The position numbers and the translations under genes were made by a program. 46,045 nucleotides of DNA from positions 1 through 46,045 of the forward strand of contig JACVTC010000323.1 of assembly GCA_016946835.1 (NCBI GenBank). Reading direction: 5' to 3'. The notes beneath the pieces are model-generated. The model was not told the origin of the DNA. It saw only the letters and a program-made list of their open reading frames with translations, and made no database searches. Numbering within the stretch: the stretch's first letter is position 1; the number at the start of each line of letters is the position of its first letter. The DNA is from Neocallimastix lanati (nom. inval.) (lineage: Eukaryota > Neocallimastigomycota > Neocallimastigomycetes > Neocallimastigales > Neocallimastigaceae). Shown here piece by piece: positions 34,923 through 44,751 of this stretch.

Positions 34923-36136
34923 GAGTTAATTTTTTGGACTTCGGTAACATAATTTTCTCGGTTGTTGTAACTGGAATTAACCTTAGATTTATTATTATGG
35001 AAGTTATTATTTTTACTATGATTGTAATAATTGTTATTCTTCTTATTCTTGTTTTCACTATTGGGATAAGAATGAGAGTTCTTTCTCTTATAATTTTTAT
35101 TGCTGGTTAATTGATTTATCTTTAATTTAGTTTCTTGAGAAGATTCAAACAATATGCACTTTGTTGTAATTTCTTCTATTTTCTCTGGAAACTTCTCCAT
35201 TTTATTAATTTCTTCTTTAAATTTTGGATGAAGACCATTATAGAAAAATAATACTAATGGTTCTTCAGGCCAACCAAGATCAGCTGTTAGTTTACGGAAA
35301 GAATCGATATAGTCCTTAATATTACCATGAGAATGTTTAAGATTTATTAAATTAATTTTCTTTAACTTTTTGCTGACAACATCAGGAAAAGCTTCTTTTA
35401 ATTCATTAAGAAGAGCCTCTAGGGAAGCAGGAGGACTACTGGAATATTTTGTTTGGTACCAACTTCTAGCAGCTTCTCTTAATCTTGATTGCACAAAGTT
35501 GATTTTCGAATCTTCAGGCCAAGACTTACATGGATAGGTTTTAAATGTGTCCCCACACAGTTGACAGAAAAGTTCGGTTTCAGAAATATCACCTGAAAAC
35601 AAACCTGGATCGGGAACTTGAGGAATATTAATAGGGTAAGCAGATTGCATGATAACATCATGATCATTGTCATATCTTGTAGTAGTTGAGATATTATCAT
35701 CGAAAACAGAATGGAGGTTTACCGTAGGATTTCCAGATGTCAACGGTATCGACGAGGTAGCACCAGAAGAAGTATTTTCTACTTGAGTTTTATTACATAA
35801 TTCATGCTTAAAATAGAGGGTAGCCTTCTTCAAAGATTCTAAAGAGGCCAATATTTCATTATTCATTTTATCATAAGCTCCGAATTGTTTCATTACCTCT
35901 TGATGGTAATTTTGTAAGTCTTCTTTGGAAACGAAGTTTTCATTCACCCCAGAAACTATACTATTACAAGCTTGTGAGGTATCATTTCTTAACTGTTGAA
36001 CACCTTCTGCTAAGGTGGTACAAGCTTGGGTGGCTTCGGATCGCAATTGTTGTACTGAGTCTTCTTTATTCATATCCATTTCTTCATCCGATCTAGCTGA
36101 ATACATTCCCGAGCGTCTTAGGCCAATTTTAGGCAT
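34913..36136 (-). CDS. gag: Element F Gag, no zinc knuckle
   Basis: 407 residues. An N-terminal region with repeated VQQLR motifs looks coiled-coil-like. The Gag domain runs from about residue 170 to 330 (FVQSRLREAARSWYQTKY, LLNELKEAFPD, GNIKDYIDSFRKLTADLGWPEEPLVLFFYNGLHPKF). A Lys/Asn/Ser-rich basic tail follows. No CCHC motif is present, so the basic tail probably binds RNA, as in some other knuckle-less Gags. The ATG is 34 nt from the 5' LTR. The frame ends at TAG 34913-34915 beside the frameshift heptamer. Confidence 0.93.
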   Translation of the reverse strand: MPKIGLRRSGMYSARSDEEMDMNKEDSVQQLRSEATQACTTLAEGVQQLRNDTSQACNSIVSGVNENFVSKEDLQNYHQEVMKQFGAYDKMNNEILASLESLKKATLYFKHELCNKTQVENTSSGATSSIPLTSGNPTVNLHSVFDDNISTTTRYDNDHDVIMQSAYPINIPQVPDPGLFSGDISETELFCQLCGDTFKTYPCKSWPEDSKINFVQSRLREAARSWYQTKYSSSPPASLEALLNELKEAFPDVVSKKLKKINLINLKHSHGNIKDYIDSFRKLTADLGWPEEPLVLFFYNGLHPKFKEEINKMEKFPEKIEEITTKCILFESSQETKLKINQLTSNKNYKRKNSHSYPNSENKNKKNNNYYNHSKNNNFHNNKSKVNSSYNNRENYVTEVQKINSKN

Positions 36137-36160
36137 TCCAAGGAAGTTTCTAAAATAGCG

Positions 36161-36170
36161 GTAAGATTAT
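36161..36170 (-). promoter_or_regulatory. Self-primer site of element F
   Basis: Plus strand GTAAGATTAT abuts the LTR and is the reverse complement of ATAATCTTAC at 36361-36370 in the 5' LTR. A minus-strand TATAAAAG box (36400-36407) lies 37 nt upstream of that copy. Confidence 0.72.
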
Positions 36171-36821
36171 TGTTAAGTTGGTACTTAGATTAAAGGGTAA
36201 ACTTGGTTGGAAGCCTTTAATCTAATAACCTTTTGATATTATTTTATTTTTATAAATTGATTTATTCAAATATAAAATATTATTTTATTATTAAACTTTT
36301 AATTAACTATATTTTTATTTAATATGTTTTATTATAAAGTTATCAGATTATTTGTAAATAATAATCTTACAAAGATTTAAAAAAGAATATTTTTTAGTTC
36401 TTTTATATTTTGAAAAACAATATAAAATATTTAATAATATATTTTAATAAATACTAATTTAAAGATAACAATATAAAATATAATTTTAATATATAAAGTA
36501 ATAGAATAATACATATATAATATAAGATAATAAAAATATATAAAATAATATAATTAATAAAAAACAATTTTTATAAATAATATTCAACTATATTAATTAA
36601 TATAAAAAGGGATAATGTTAATTAATATGTAATACAATATTAATCAATTAATATATTAGGGGTTCAATAATGTATAAAAGGGATAATATTAATTAATATG
36701 TAATACAATATTAATTTGGTTATGAACGGTACAAGGATTTAAGGAGTACAAATTATATTTATAATTAAATTGTTATTTTTGTAGTATTAAATATAAATTA
36801 ATTTGTATCAAATCCTTGACA
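36171..36821 (-). repeat. 5' LTR of element F
   Basis: A copy of 30467-31117; no difference noticed. Confidence 0.95.
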
Positions 36822-36826
36822 TTTAA

Positions 36827-36872
36827 CCTAAAGAATCTGCCTAAATACCATTTTTATAGTGGTCACGTATCA
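36827..36872 (-). repeat. Remaining 46 bp of the E 5' LTR
   Basis: Matches the end of 27626-28091 (CCTAAAGAATC to CGTATCA) and completes the LTR split by F. Confidence 0.92.
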
Positions 36873-36878
36873 TATATA

Positions 36879-37102
36879 TGTAATGAAACCTATTAGTCTA
36901 GTGGTTAATAGTTGGAGCTCAGTACAAGATGTCACTGTTCGACTCCATCTATTACACTTTTTGTTTATTGAAAATATTATTTTGTTAAATTTTATTATAA
37001 ATTATTTTACCAATCAAATTATTTGGTTTGATTTTATTTTGATATAAAAACATGTAGTTTAAAATTAGTTTAATAATTTCGAGGTTTCATTAACATTAAA
37101 CA

Positions 37103-37134
<32 letters not shown>

Positions 37135-37259
37135 ATATCTTGATAAAATAAATGATTTGTTAAATAATATTTTAATATTTAAAGTGTTTTTCAATATTTT
37201 ACATTTATTTGTTTATTTAAGTTAATACACCAACCTTGTGATTAACCAAATTCGTTACA
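36879..37259 (+). mobile_element. Solo LTR S2 with tRNA-like sequence
   Basis: 381 bp, TGTAATGAAAC to TTCGTTACA, flanked by ATATA at 36874-36878 and 37260-37264. Its ends resemble the LTRs of B and C but the body differs. It contains a tRNA-like A/B-box pair and an (AATA)n run near 37106-37135. No internal element sequence is attached. Confidence 0.82.
36894..36946 (+). promoter_or_regulatory. tRNA-like A-box/B-box pair in S2
   Basis: A box TAGTCTAGTGG (36894-36904) and B box TGTTCGACTCC (36936-36946), 42 nt apart, followed by a TTTTT terminator-like run at 36958-36962. The arms do not form a full cloverleaf. Confidence 0.6.
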
Positions 37260-37565
37260 ATATATATAAATATATATATATAAATAAATAATAATATTTT
37301 AATATGAATAATATATAAAAAATAAAAACTATTATATTAATTATATATACTTTAATAATTATAAACTTTAATAATTTAAAATAAGAAGTATAATTTAATA
37401 TTTAAGTAATATATATTAAGAAATATAAATAATATATACAAAATATAATAATATAAAATATATAATAATATAAATTATTATAAATAATAAGATATAAATT
37501 TAATATCTGAATATACAAATATTCAAATATACAAATATGTTGTTACACATATTTGTTTTATATCA
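37260..37565 (-). repeat. Right part of the 3' LTR of element G
   Basis: Matches about 290-607 of the I LTR and ends TATATCA. Together with 617-778 it makes one LTR broken by A, S1, E and S2. Confidence 0.72.
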
Positions 37566-37816
37566 GAAATTTCCCTGCTAGATTTTTTTTTATTTTTTAT
37601 AGACTGAAGACTTTGGTCTTCCCCATATAGTAATATGGGTGTATGATAAACTGTCATACCAGTACGGCGTCGGCGCTCTCAACTCCCCATAAGCAAAGAA
37701 ACTCCATATAGAAGCACCCTACGCGATCCTCGAGGGAAAGCAGAGCCAACTATAGGTGGCGTCCTTGCCATCCCAGAGGAGCTGGACATAGTAAAACTTC
37801 CCCGCTAGAATTGAAC
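37566..37816 (-). other. Element G 3' end: duplicated polypurine-like tract around a GC-richer hairpin island
   Basis: Minus strand TCTAGCAGGGAAATTTC abuts the LTR. A similar TCTAGCGGGGAAGTTTTAC occurs at 37813-37795. Between them (about 37600-37795) base composition is far less AT-rich than anywhere nearby. Three perfect hairpins follow each other: GAAGAC/GTCTTC, CCCATAT/ATATGGG and GTATGA/TCATAC. There is no ORF and no RNA family I recognise. Confidence 0.55.
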
Positions 37817-38009
37817 TTAATTTCGCAAGAAATTAGTAAAATTAAATTTAAAATAATTTAGATTAAAAATATTTATATTAATTTATATTAAATTTAATAA
37901 AAAAAAAATGAAAATTTTGAAAATTTTTATAATAAAATTTTAATAATAATTTTTTTTATAAAAAAAAAAATAAATTAAAGATTTTTGAAATTTCAATTTG
38001 AAATTTCAT

Positions 38010-38888
38010 TCATTAAAAGGTAATATATTTTTAATATGGACGTTTCTTTTCAATTTTGTACCGTCCATAGCATCCTGTAATTGAACTGTATTCCAAGATA
38101 TCTCCTTAATTATATATGGACCAAGGAAATACGGTTCAAGTTTAGTTCATTGGTGATTTCTTATTTTTACTAAATCACCAATTTTAAAATTTTTCTTATT
38201 TTCCATACTTTGTTGAGCTTGTCTTCGAGTTTTCCAATAATGGATTGTTCCAGGCATTTTTTTTTGCTGCTTTTTCAACCCATTTAGCATGCTCAACGAA
38301 CCTTTCCATTAATATTTCGTCCATAGTTCTACTATTATCTTCCAAAATTGAATTTCTTAAATTTATATCTATAGGTAGTAATTCCTTACATCCATACAAA
38401 AGTTCAAAACTTAAATAACCCGTTACAGCAGATTTACTGGTTCTTAAAGCCCATAAAGCCAGCGGTAACAACATATCCCAATGTTTGTTATCATTCGAGA
38501 AATTTCTTAATTGCTTTCCTATTTCTCTATTTCTGTTTTCCACTAATCCATTTGATTCTGGATGATATGTACTAACAAAGTGAACGTACACATCATATAG
38601 ATCTAAAAATATTTTAGTATAATCAGCAGTAAACTGTACACCATTATCTGTAATAATTAGTTCTGGTATACCATGTCTACTAAAAACTTCTACTAAGAAA
38701 TTTGTTACGTCCTGTGAAGTAGTAGTACGAAGTGGTTTAGCTTCTACCCACTTTGTAAAATAATATACGCAAACAATAATATATTTATTACCTTGTTGTG
38801 TTTCTTTTAGAGGTCCAATAATATCTAAACCAACTCTAACAAAAGGAGCTTCTACAGGAGTTCCATATTTTTCTGTTGGTTTCGGCAA
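38010..38888 (-). pseudogene. pol: Element G integrase, decayed
   Basis: Minus strand: integrase catalytic core with GLDIIGPLKE, VYYFTKWVEA (first catalytic Asp replaced by Tyr, VDYF in D), ITDNGVQF and ESNGLVENRN. In the same frame but after a TAA (CTAACTAAAT, where D has CQLNR), it follows 38907-39904. A frameshift in an A-run near 38255 breaks the C-terminal part, which continues in another frame (KKNFKIGDLVKIRNHQ), meets a TGA, and reads on with TKLEPYFLGPYIIKE to about 38010. At least three disabling changes make it dead. Confidence 0.85.
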
Positions 38889-38906
38889 TGGCTCAGAACG
38901 ATTTAG

Positions 38907-39904
38907 TTAGCATATTTTGCATAGCGAAATATATTTTTTTACATCTATTATTAAATTTTTCCAGTAATACTTTTTTTTTATTCTTTCATAAGTTTTCTGA
39001 ATACCTTCATGACCCACTCTATGTTCTTTAGTAATAATTTTAATTTTTTCATAGGGATCATCAATAATTTTTCTTAATTTATTATCAATTTTAACTATTT
39101 TTTCGGTTAAAAATTTATACATAAATTCAGAAATGAATTTTTCGTTCTCCTCCTGGGTGAGAATGGAGCTATCAAAAGGTGAATTATTAACAATGGAGGA
39201 ATCAATGGAACTATTAGAATTGTTAACAGAAGTGAACAGAATATCGCTATTAAGAAGAGAATTAGTACTAATACAAACATTAGTAACAGAGAAGTCCTTA
39301 CGAACAACTCTAGACAATGCATCAGCAATAAAATTAGCTTTACCAGGGTGATAAACAATATCAACTTGAAGTTTACTAAATTTATCACACCAACGTTGAT
39401 GTTTAAGAGTATTCGGCTCACAATTTTTAATAATAGAAACTAAAGGTTTGTGATCAGTATATAGAATAGTTTTGAATGGATTACCTAAAATATAATGTTC
39501 AAATTGGACTAAGCAATAATAAGCAGCAGTGCCTTCAAGTTCAGTTGTAGTATAATTTTTCTCAGATTTTTTTAAACTTCTACTAACAAAATAAATTGGG
39601 TGTTCAATATTATCATCATAAAGTTGTAAAAGAACACCACCAATACCATAACCACAAGCATCGGAACGAATAATAAATGGAATATCAAATTTAGGGTAAC
39701 AGAGGATAGGGGCACTGATTAAACAATTCTTTAATAATTGAAAGCTATTGTTTTGAGAATCAGTCCAAACAAATGGAGTATTCTTCCTTAACAAAGAACA
39801 AAGAGGTGTAGATTTAGCAGAGTAATTGTCAATGAAATTTCTATAATAACCAGTCATGCCTAGATAAGAACGAAGTTCGGATACATTAGTAGGAGGTGTC
39901 ATAT
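38907..39904 (-). pseudogene. pol: Element G pol: end of RT, RNase H and integrase zinc site
   Basis: Minus strand MTPPTNVSELRSYLGMTGYYRNF (RT connection), RNase H (RSDACGYGIGGVLLQ, YTDHKPLV, FIADALSR), then the integrase HHCC start (HRVGHEGIQKTY, CKIC). It ends at TAA where D has Gln. Its upstream continuation is at 40666 beyond solo LTR S3; removing S3 and one CATAT copy restores one frame between the two parts. Confidence 0.87.
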
Positions 39905-40665
39905 TGTAAAGATTTAATAAAATCTTTAATAATTAATTATTACATAATTAATTAATGTAATAAAATTACATAAATTTATGATTTACGTATATGAAAATTA
40001 ATTATAAATTTATGTAAACTTTTCATAAAGGATAAATTATTATTTAAATAATTTTGGATAATAAATTTAATCTAAATAATTTATTTAAGTTAGTTAATTT
40101 AGTTTATTTAATTTAGTTATTTTATTTTAGTTAGTTAATTTAGTTTAGTTAGTTTAAAATACTTTAAAATTAATTTCGGAATAGTTTTAAATAGTTAAAA
40201 TTAGTTTAAATAGTTTACAAAAATAGCTTTGAATTGTAAATATATAAGCATTAGTATTAATAATATTTATATAATAAATATCTAATAAATGTGTTTTTAT
40301 TGAATTTAATTATTATTGTAAATAAGTTGAAAGTTTATTGAATTAATTATTGTTTAGTTTTAGTTAATTATTATTTAATAAAATTATTAATAAATATTTT
40401 GTTTATAAATAAATAGTAATATATGTAAATTAGATAGAAATAATATTTTATAATATAATCATAAAAAATTATAAATACATGTAAATTTCTATAATTAAAT
40501 CGATGTATTAGTTATTGACTATCAAATAATTAATAACGAGAAGAAATTTATTTTTAACTTAATAAAAGATTATTTATTAAAAAAAAAGGAATTTTTTATT
40601 ACGTGTTTTTATATATATTTTGTGTATTTTGTTATTTGTAATCTGTTTCTCCTAAACTCTTTACA
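39905..40665. mobile_element. Solo LTR S3 inserted in G pol
   Basis: 761 bp bounded by inverted ends TGTAAAG and CTTTACA and by CATAT at 39900-39904 and 40666-40670. It is very AT-rich with TTTAGTTAGTTAATTTAG-like repeats at about 40080-40180. No other copy is in the window, and orientation is unresolved. It has the same TSD sequence as S1. Confidence 0.85.
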
Positions 40666-41385
40666 CATATTCATAATGGAAAGAGTTTTCTTATCTAGAG
40701 GAAGTAAACCATCAGTAGTAACTTTATGACCTAAAGCTTCAATTTCTGTTTGACAGAAATGACATTTTTCTATGTTTAATTTTAAATTATATTTTCTTAA
40801 AATATTAAAAACTTTGGAAAGATAAATTAAATGTTTTTCAAAACTATCAGAATAAATAATAATATCATCTAAATATATTTGAACGCAATCATTAATTAAA
40901 TCAAAGAAGATTCGATTCATTTCACGCTGAAAGGTAGCAGGGGTATTAGTTAAACCAAAGGGCATAACTTTAAAATAGTAATAACCAAATTTTGTTGTAA
41001 AAGAAGTCTTTTCCATATCTTCAGCCCACATAGGAATTTGATGGTAACCACTAAATAAATCAATAGAAGAAAATATTTTTGCATCTTTCAAAGCATCAAA
41101 GATTTCACGAATTTTTGGGAGTGCATAGGCATCTTTAATAGTAATATCATTCAACTTCCTAAAATCAACACAAAGACGCCATTTACCATTTTTCTTTAAA
41201 ACTAAAACAACAGGAGAAGCCCATGGAGAATGAGAAGGTTCAATTAACTTTTTCTCCAATAATTTACGAAGTTCTTCCTTTAAAGCATTAGACTGAACCT
41301 GAGAAATTTTATACGCCTTTTGCTTAATTGTCATAGAGTTTTCTTCTAAAATAATATGATGAGGAAATAATTTAGAAGGTTCCAA
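40666..41385 (-). pseudogene. pol: Element G reverse transcriptase, 5' part
   Basis: Minus strand EPSKLFPHHIIL, then RT with RLCVDFRKLNDITIKDAYALPKI, FSGYHQIPM and YLDD (IYLDDIIIYS), to DKKTLSIMNM where S3 interrupts. The last 20 or so residues read from 40665 down to 40609 belong to S3. Upstream it is in frame with 41446-42088, separated by a single TAA (41446-41448). Confidence 0.88.
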
Positions 41386-41445
41386 ATCATCAGAAGAAAT
41401 GGCAATAATATCATCAAATTTTTTTAATAATCTACAAAATTTTTT

Positions 41446-42088
41446 TTAATCTTTTTTATTTTTAAGTTTTAATTGATTAATAATAGAATTAATTACATCA
41501 TCTTTTTCTTTAGCACTAATATTAGAATTAGATTCATTAGCATCAACAAATAAAGTAGCCTCAACAATATCAATCTTAGGTTCAGGAGAAACACATAATA
41601 AAGACTGAGAACGGAAAGTATTTATATCTTCTATATTACTAATAGGTACTAATTTATCGTCCATATTCATATATGCAAGAACTTTATGAATTGTGTTAAT
41701 AAGAATCCTGTTATCAGATTGTGTTTTAAGAGAAATAATCGCATCATAAAAAGGATCGTCTTTATCGGAAATTTTAAAATCAGTAATAAATTCAACAGAA
41801 CCCAGTTTAACAGCTAAGCGAACAATATCATAAACACGACTTATATCATCAACCATCGCTTGCCTAATTGTACTTTTATCATGGCCAATAATTTGATAAT
41901 TTTTAACAAATTTATTTAAAAATTTACGTGATATTAAATTTGCATTACTACACGCGTCTATGAAAATTGAAGCATGATAGCCATTAATATAACCACGTAC
42001 AACTGCATCATCATGTTCGTGTACAATACTATTACTATTGTTTAAATTATTAACTATTTTACTATTATAATTATAAAGTGTTTTATGT
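41446..42088 (-). pseudogene. pol: Element G protease region
   Basis: Minus strand open from about 42088 with HEHDDAVVRGYINGYHASIFIDACSNANL: a retropepsin-like active site in which D-A-C-S replaces D-T-G, as in A and D (D-S-C-S). It continues with DPFYDAIISLKTQSD, similar to D, and ends at a TAA 20 codons before the RT piece. No gag is recognisable upstream. Confidence 0.78.
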
Positions 42089-43381
42089 TAAAACAGATTA
42101 TAATAATACAAAAACACTATTATAAAATAAATTCTTTTTTATTAAAAATATTTGGTTTATTAAAAATCTTTTATTAAATAGTTCTTATTATGTTATGAAC
42201 TATAAAATTATAAAAATATAACAATTACATTTTTTCAATTAAAGAAAATTTACAATATTTATATTTTTTCTTAATTATTTTATAATATATTAAATTAATT
42301 TAATTTACATATATTCAATTTAAATATTAATAATAATTAATTTTATAAAATAATAAAATATTTAAACTAAAACTAATTATAGTATAATTTTCTAATTAAC
42401 TATTTTTTATTATAACTATTTTTTATTATAACTATTTAAATATTTTAACTAATTTAAAATTAAACTAAAAACTATTAATAATATTAAACTATACTATAAA
42501 TAAATAAAAAATTTAACAATAACAGATTTGGCGAATTTTTGTGACTAAATTATTTAATTTCATATTTAATAAATTGTAACGAAACTCATATGGTATGGTT
42601 CATATAATTTTAGGAATATAATAATAATTAACACAAATAATAAAATTACAATAAAAAAAAAATAATTTGTTTTAAAATCAATATTTATTTATTTAAATTT
42701 ATAAAAGAAAAATAATAATATAATTATTTATTTAATAAAAAGAAAGTTATTGATTATATTTTATTTCACTAAAATTACATGTATTTATATTTTTTATCAA
42801 ATTAAAATTTGTAAAGCCTAACTATTTTTTTAATAAACTAATTACTAATTATTTTTATAAATAAAACATTTAAATTGAAATTGAATTATTATTTTAGTTA
42901 ATAATATTATTGTTATAAATAGTAGTTATATATTATTGAATTATTAATTATTTAATAATAGTTTAATACTAATATATATAAAATAAAAATAAAGAGATTA
43001 TACAGAATATTTTATTGTGGTTTAGTTAAATTTAGTAATTAAAAATAAATTTAAATTGATAACGAAAATTTTAATAACTAATTAAATAGATTTGATTATT
43101 TTCAATATAACATAATACAAAAGAAATATAATATTAATATATTAAGTGGGCAAGGACAATATTCTTGGCTAAAGATTTTTAATACATTATAATGGAATCG
43201 GATCGATAATTCAAAAAGGAATTATAAGTTAATTAGTGATTTATTAACTTAAGATTTCTATTTAGTAATATTTGAAGAATATTGGAAAGTTCCAATTATA
43301 TAGAATAGAATAATCTATAAGGTTAGAATAATTTATATTATTCTAGCACAATTAGTATTATTTGTTCATTCTGTATTACGA
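42089..43381. other. AT-rich region without recognisable gene
   Basis: It should contain G gag and the G 5' LTR, but neither is detectable. A TGTAACGAAAC sequence at 42577 resembles the start of a B/C-type LTR, and element H begins at 43382, so a damaged LTR may be present. No second copy was found to confirm this. Confidence 0.5.
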
Positions 43382-44277
43382 TGTAAGAATCTATAATTAT
43401 TTGTTAGCAAATAATTATATTTTCTTAGTTAAGTTATTATAACTATAACTTTATTTAATTACATATAATATTTATTAAATTTATTTAATTTAATTTTAAA
43501 TATTCATTAATTTAACAAAATTTATTTAATTAATTTTAAATAATATATTTACAATATGTTAAATTCTCTACTGTAACTAATATATTTTGTAATTGTATTT
43601 TATTCTGTATTTTATAATGTATTCTGTATTTTATAATGTATTCTGTATTTTATAATGTATTCTGTATTTTATTAACTATTTAATTTTATATTTTTAATAT
43701 AAGGATAAATTATATGATCGAAATATCTTTTATTATTTTATTCTTTTATTTTCGATCATTAGATTGGAAAATCGGTTAATTAAGATTTTTTCCAATTACT
43801 TTTTAGAAGTAATCGGTTTTACTTAATTAATGCGATGATCGATATGGATAGAATATCGATCGAAAACTTATCTAGGTTTTTCTATCTAATCTTTTCCTAG
43901 ATAAGAGATTTGTTAAGATTAGAAAACCCTTTCTTATTTAACCTTATTTTCATAAAAAAATATAAATAAGGCTCTTGAGTTCTCTTTGAGAAATCAAGAG
44001 TTATTATTATAAAAAACATAGTTATAATAGTAACATTTTTATATTTTTAACTTTAATAAATTAATAAAAATATTTTATTCAAAAACATATTTTTAAAATC
44101 AATTTATACAAACAATTCTTCTCTTACATTTTGTGTTATTATTATAATTAATTTATATTAAACTCTACTTTAAAGGTAAAAAAATTTATTTTATTTTATT
44201 TTCTCAACTTAATGAATTAGTCGTTAAGTTGTAGTTAATAATTCTATTTTGAGTTAGTTCTTAATAGAATTATTACA
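43382..44277 (+). repeat. 5' LTR of element H
   Basis: 896 bp, TGTAAGAATC to ATTATTACA. It contains a hairpin at the start (ATAATTATTTG/CAAATAATTAT) and a train of long perfect hairpins at 43714-43905, with another across the presumed start site. Confidence 0.92.
43961..43968 (+). promoter_or_regulatory. TATA box of the H LTR
   Basis: TATAAATA, 35 nt upstream of AAGAGTTATTAT (43996), the inferred mRNA 5' end. Confidence 0.62.
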
Positions 44278-44289
44278 ATAATAACTCTT
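44278..44289 (+). promoter_or_regulatory. Self-primer site of element H
   Basis: ATAATAACTCTT directly after the LTR is the reverse complement of AAGAGTTATTAT at 43996-44007 in the LTR (12 nt). There is no tRNA-type TGG start. Confidence 0.74.
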
Positions 44290-44454
44290 CTTAGATTAGC
44301 TTAGGGTTAGATAAAATGTGAAAAATTTTTAGAATAGTGTAACATTGGAAATTTTATTAGTGAATTAGTCTATTGAAATTATATATATTAGAATACAATA
44401 ATAATATATAGCTAGAGTGGCGCAAAAAAAAAATTTTATTAGCAATTTTGATTG

Positions 44455-44490
<36 letters not shown>

Positions 44491-44711
44491 ATATTAAAAA
44501 AAAAAAAAAAAAAAAATTTTTTTTAATAATAAATAATAGAATAATAAATTAATATTTTAGAATAGTTTTAGATTATAATAATTTAATTAAAATAATTTTA
44601 GAATGAATATAATAATATATAATAGATTAGAATTATTTTAATAATATAGAATTAATAATATAGAATAATTTTTAGATAATATAATTAAGAATAGAAATAA
44701 TAATTTAAAAT

Positions 44712-44751
<40 letters not shown>

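Larger units (their letters stand above)
30467..36821 (-). mobile_element. Element F: apparently intact self-primed Ty3/gypsy element
   Basis: 651-bp LTRs (30467-31117 and 36171-36821) look identical. The TSD TTTAA is at 30462-30466 and 36822-36826, in the E 5' LTR. It encodes gag and pol in -1 frames with a slippery heptamer, a complete set of pol domains and a chromodomain-like tail. The leader is only 34 nt. It is probably a recent insertion and a candidate helper for the self-primed group, although its proteins differ from those of B and C. Confidence 0.95.
27626..36872 (-). mobile_element. Element E: gag-only tRNA-primed element, split by F
   Basis: The 3' LTR is 27626-28091 (466 bp). 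The 5' LTR is 30027-30466 joined to 36827-36872 (486 bp); it differs by one extra 20-bp unit. The TSD TATA is at 27622-27625 and 36873-36876. Without F the element is only about 2.9 kb: LTR, primer site, gag, polypurine tract, LTR. All of pol and the frameshift signal are missing, so it is a terminal-repeat element with only Gag. The primer site is identical to that of A, which suggests a related helper. Confidence 0.9.

Noticed and set aside
36885-36962. A genuine tRNA gene on the plus strand
   Set aside because: A and B boxes and a T-run are present, but the T and acceptor stems do not pair; it lies inside a solo LTR.
42577-43381. A full B/C-type LTR starting TGTAACGAAAC
   Set aside because: No matching end, no second copy and no TSD were found; kept only as a remark.
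43382-44277. Treating S1 and the 43382 LTR as the two LTRs of one large element
   Set aside because: S1 has its own perfect CATAT duplication, and the 43382 LTR is followed by a matching self-primer site and gag, so they belong to separate insertions.
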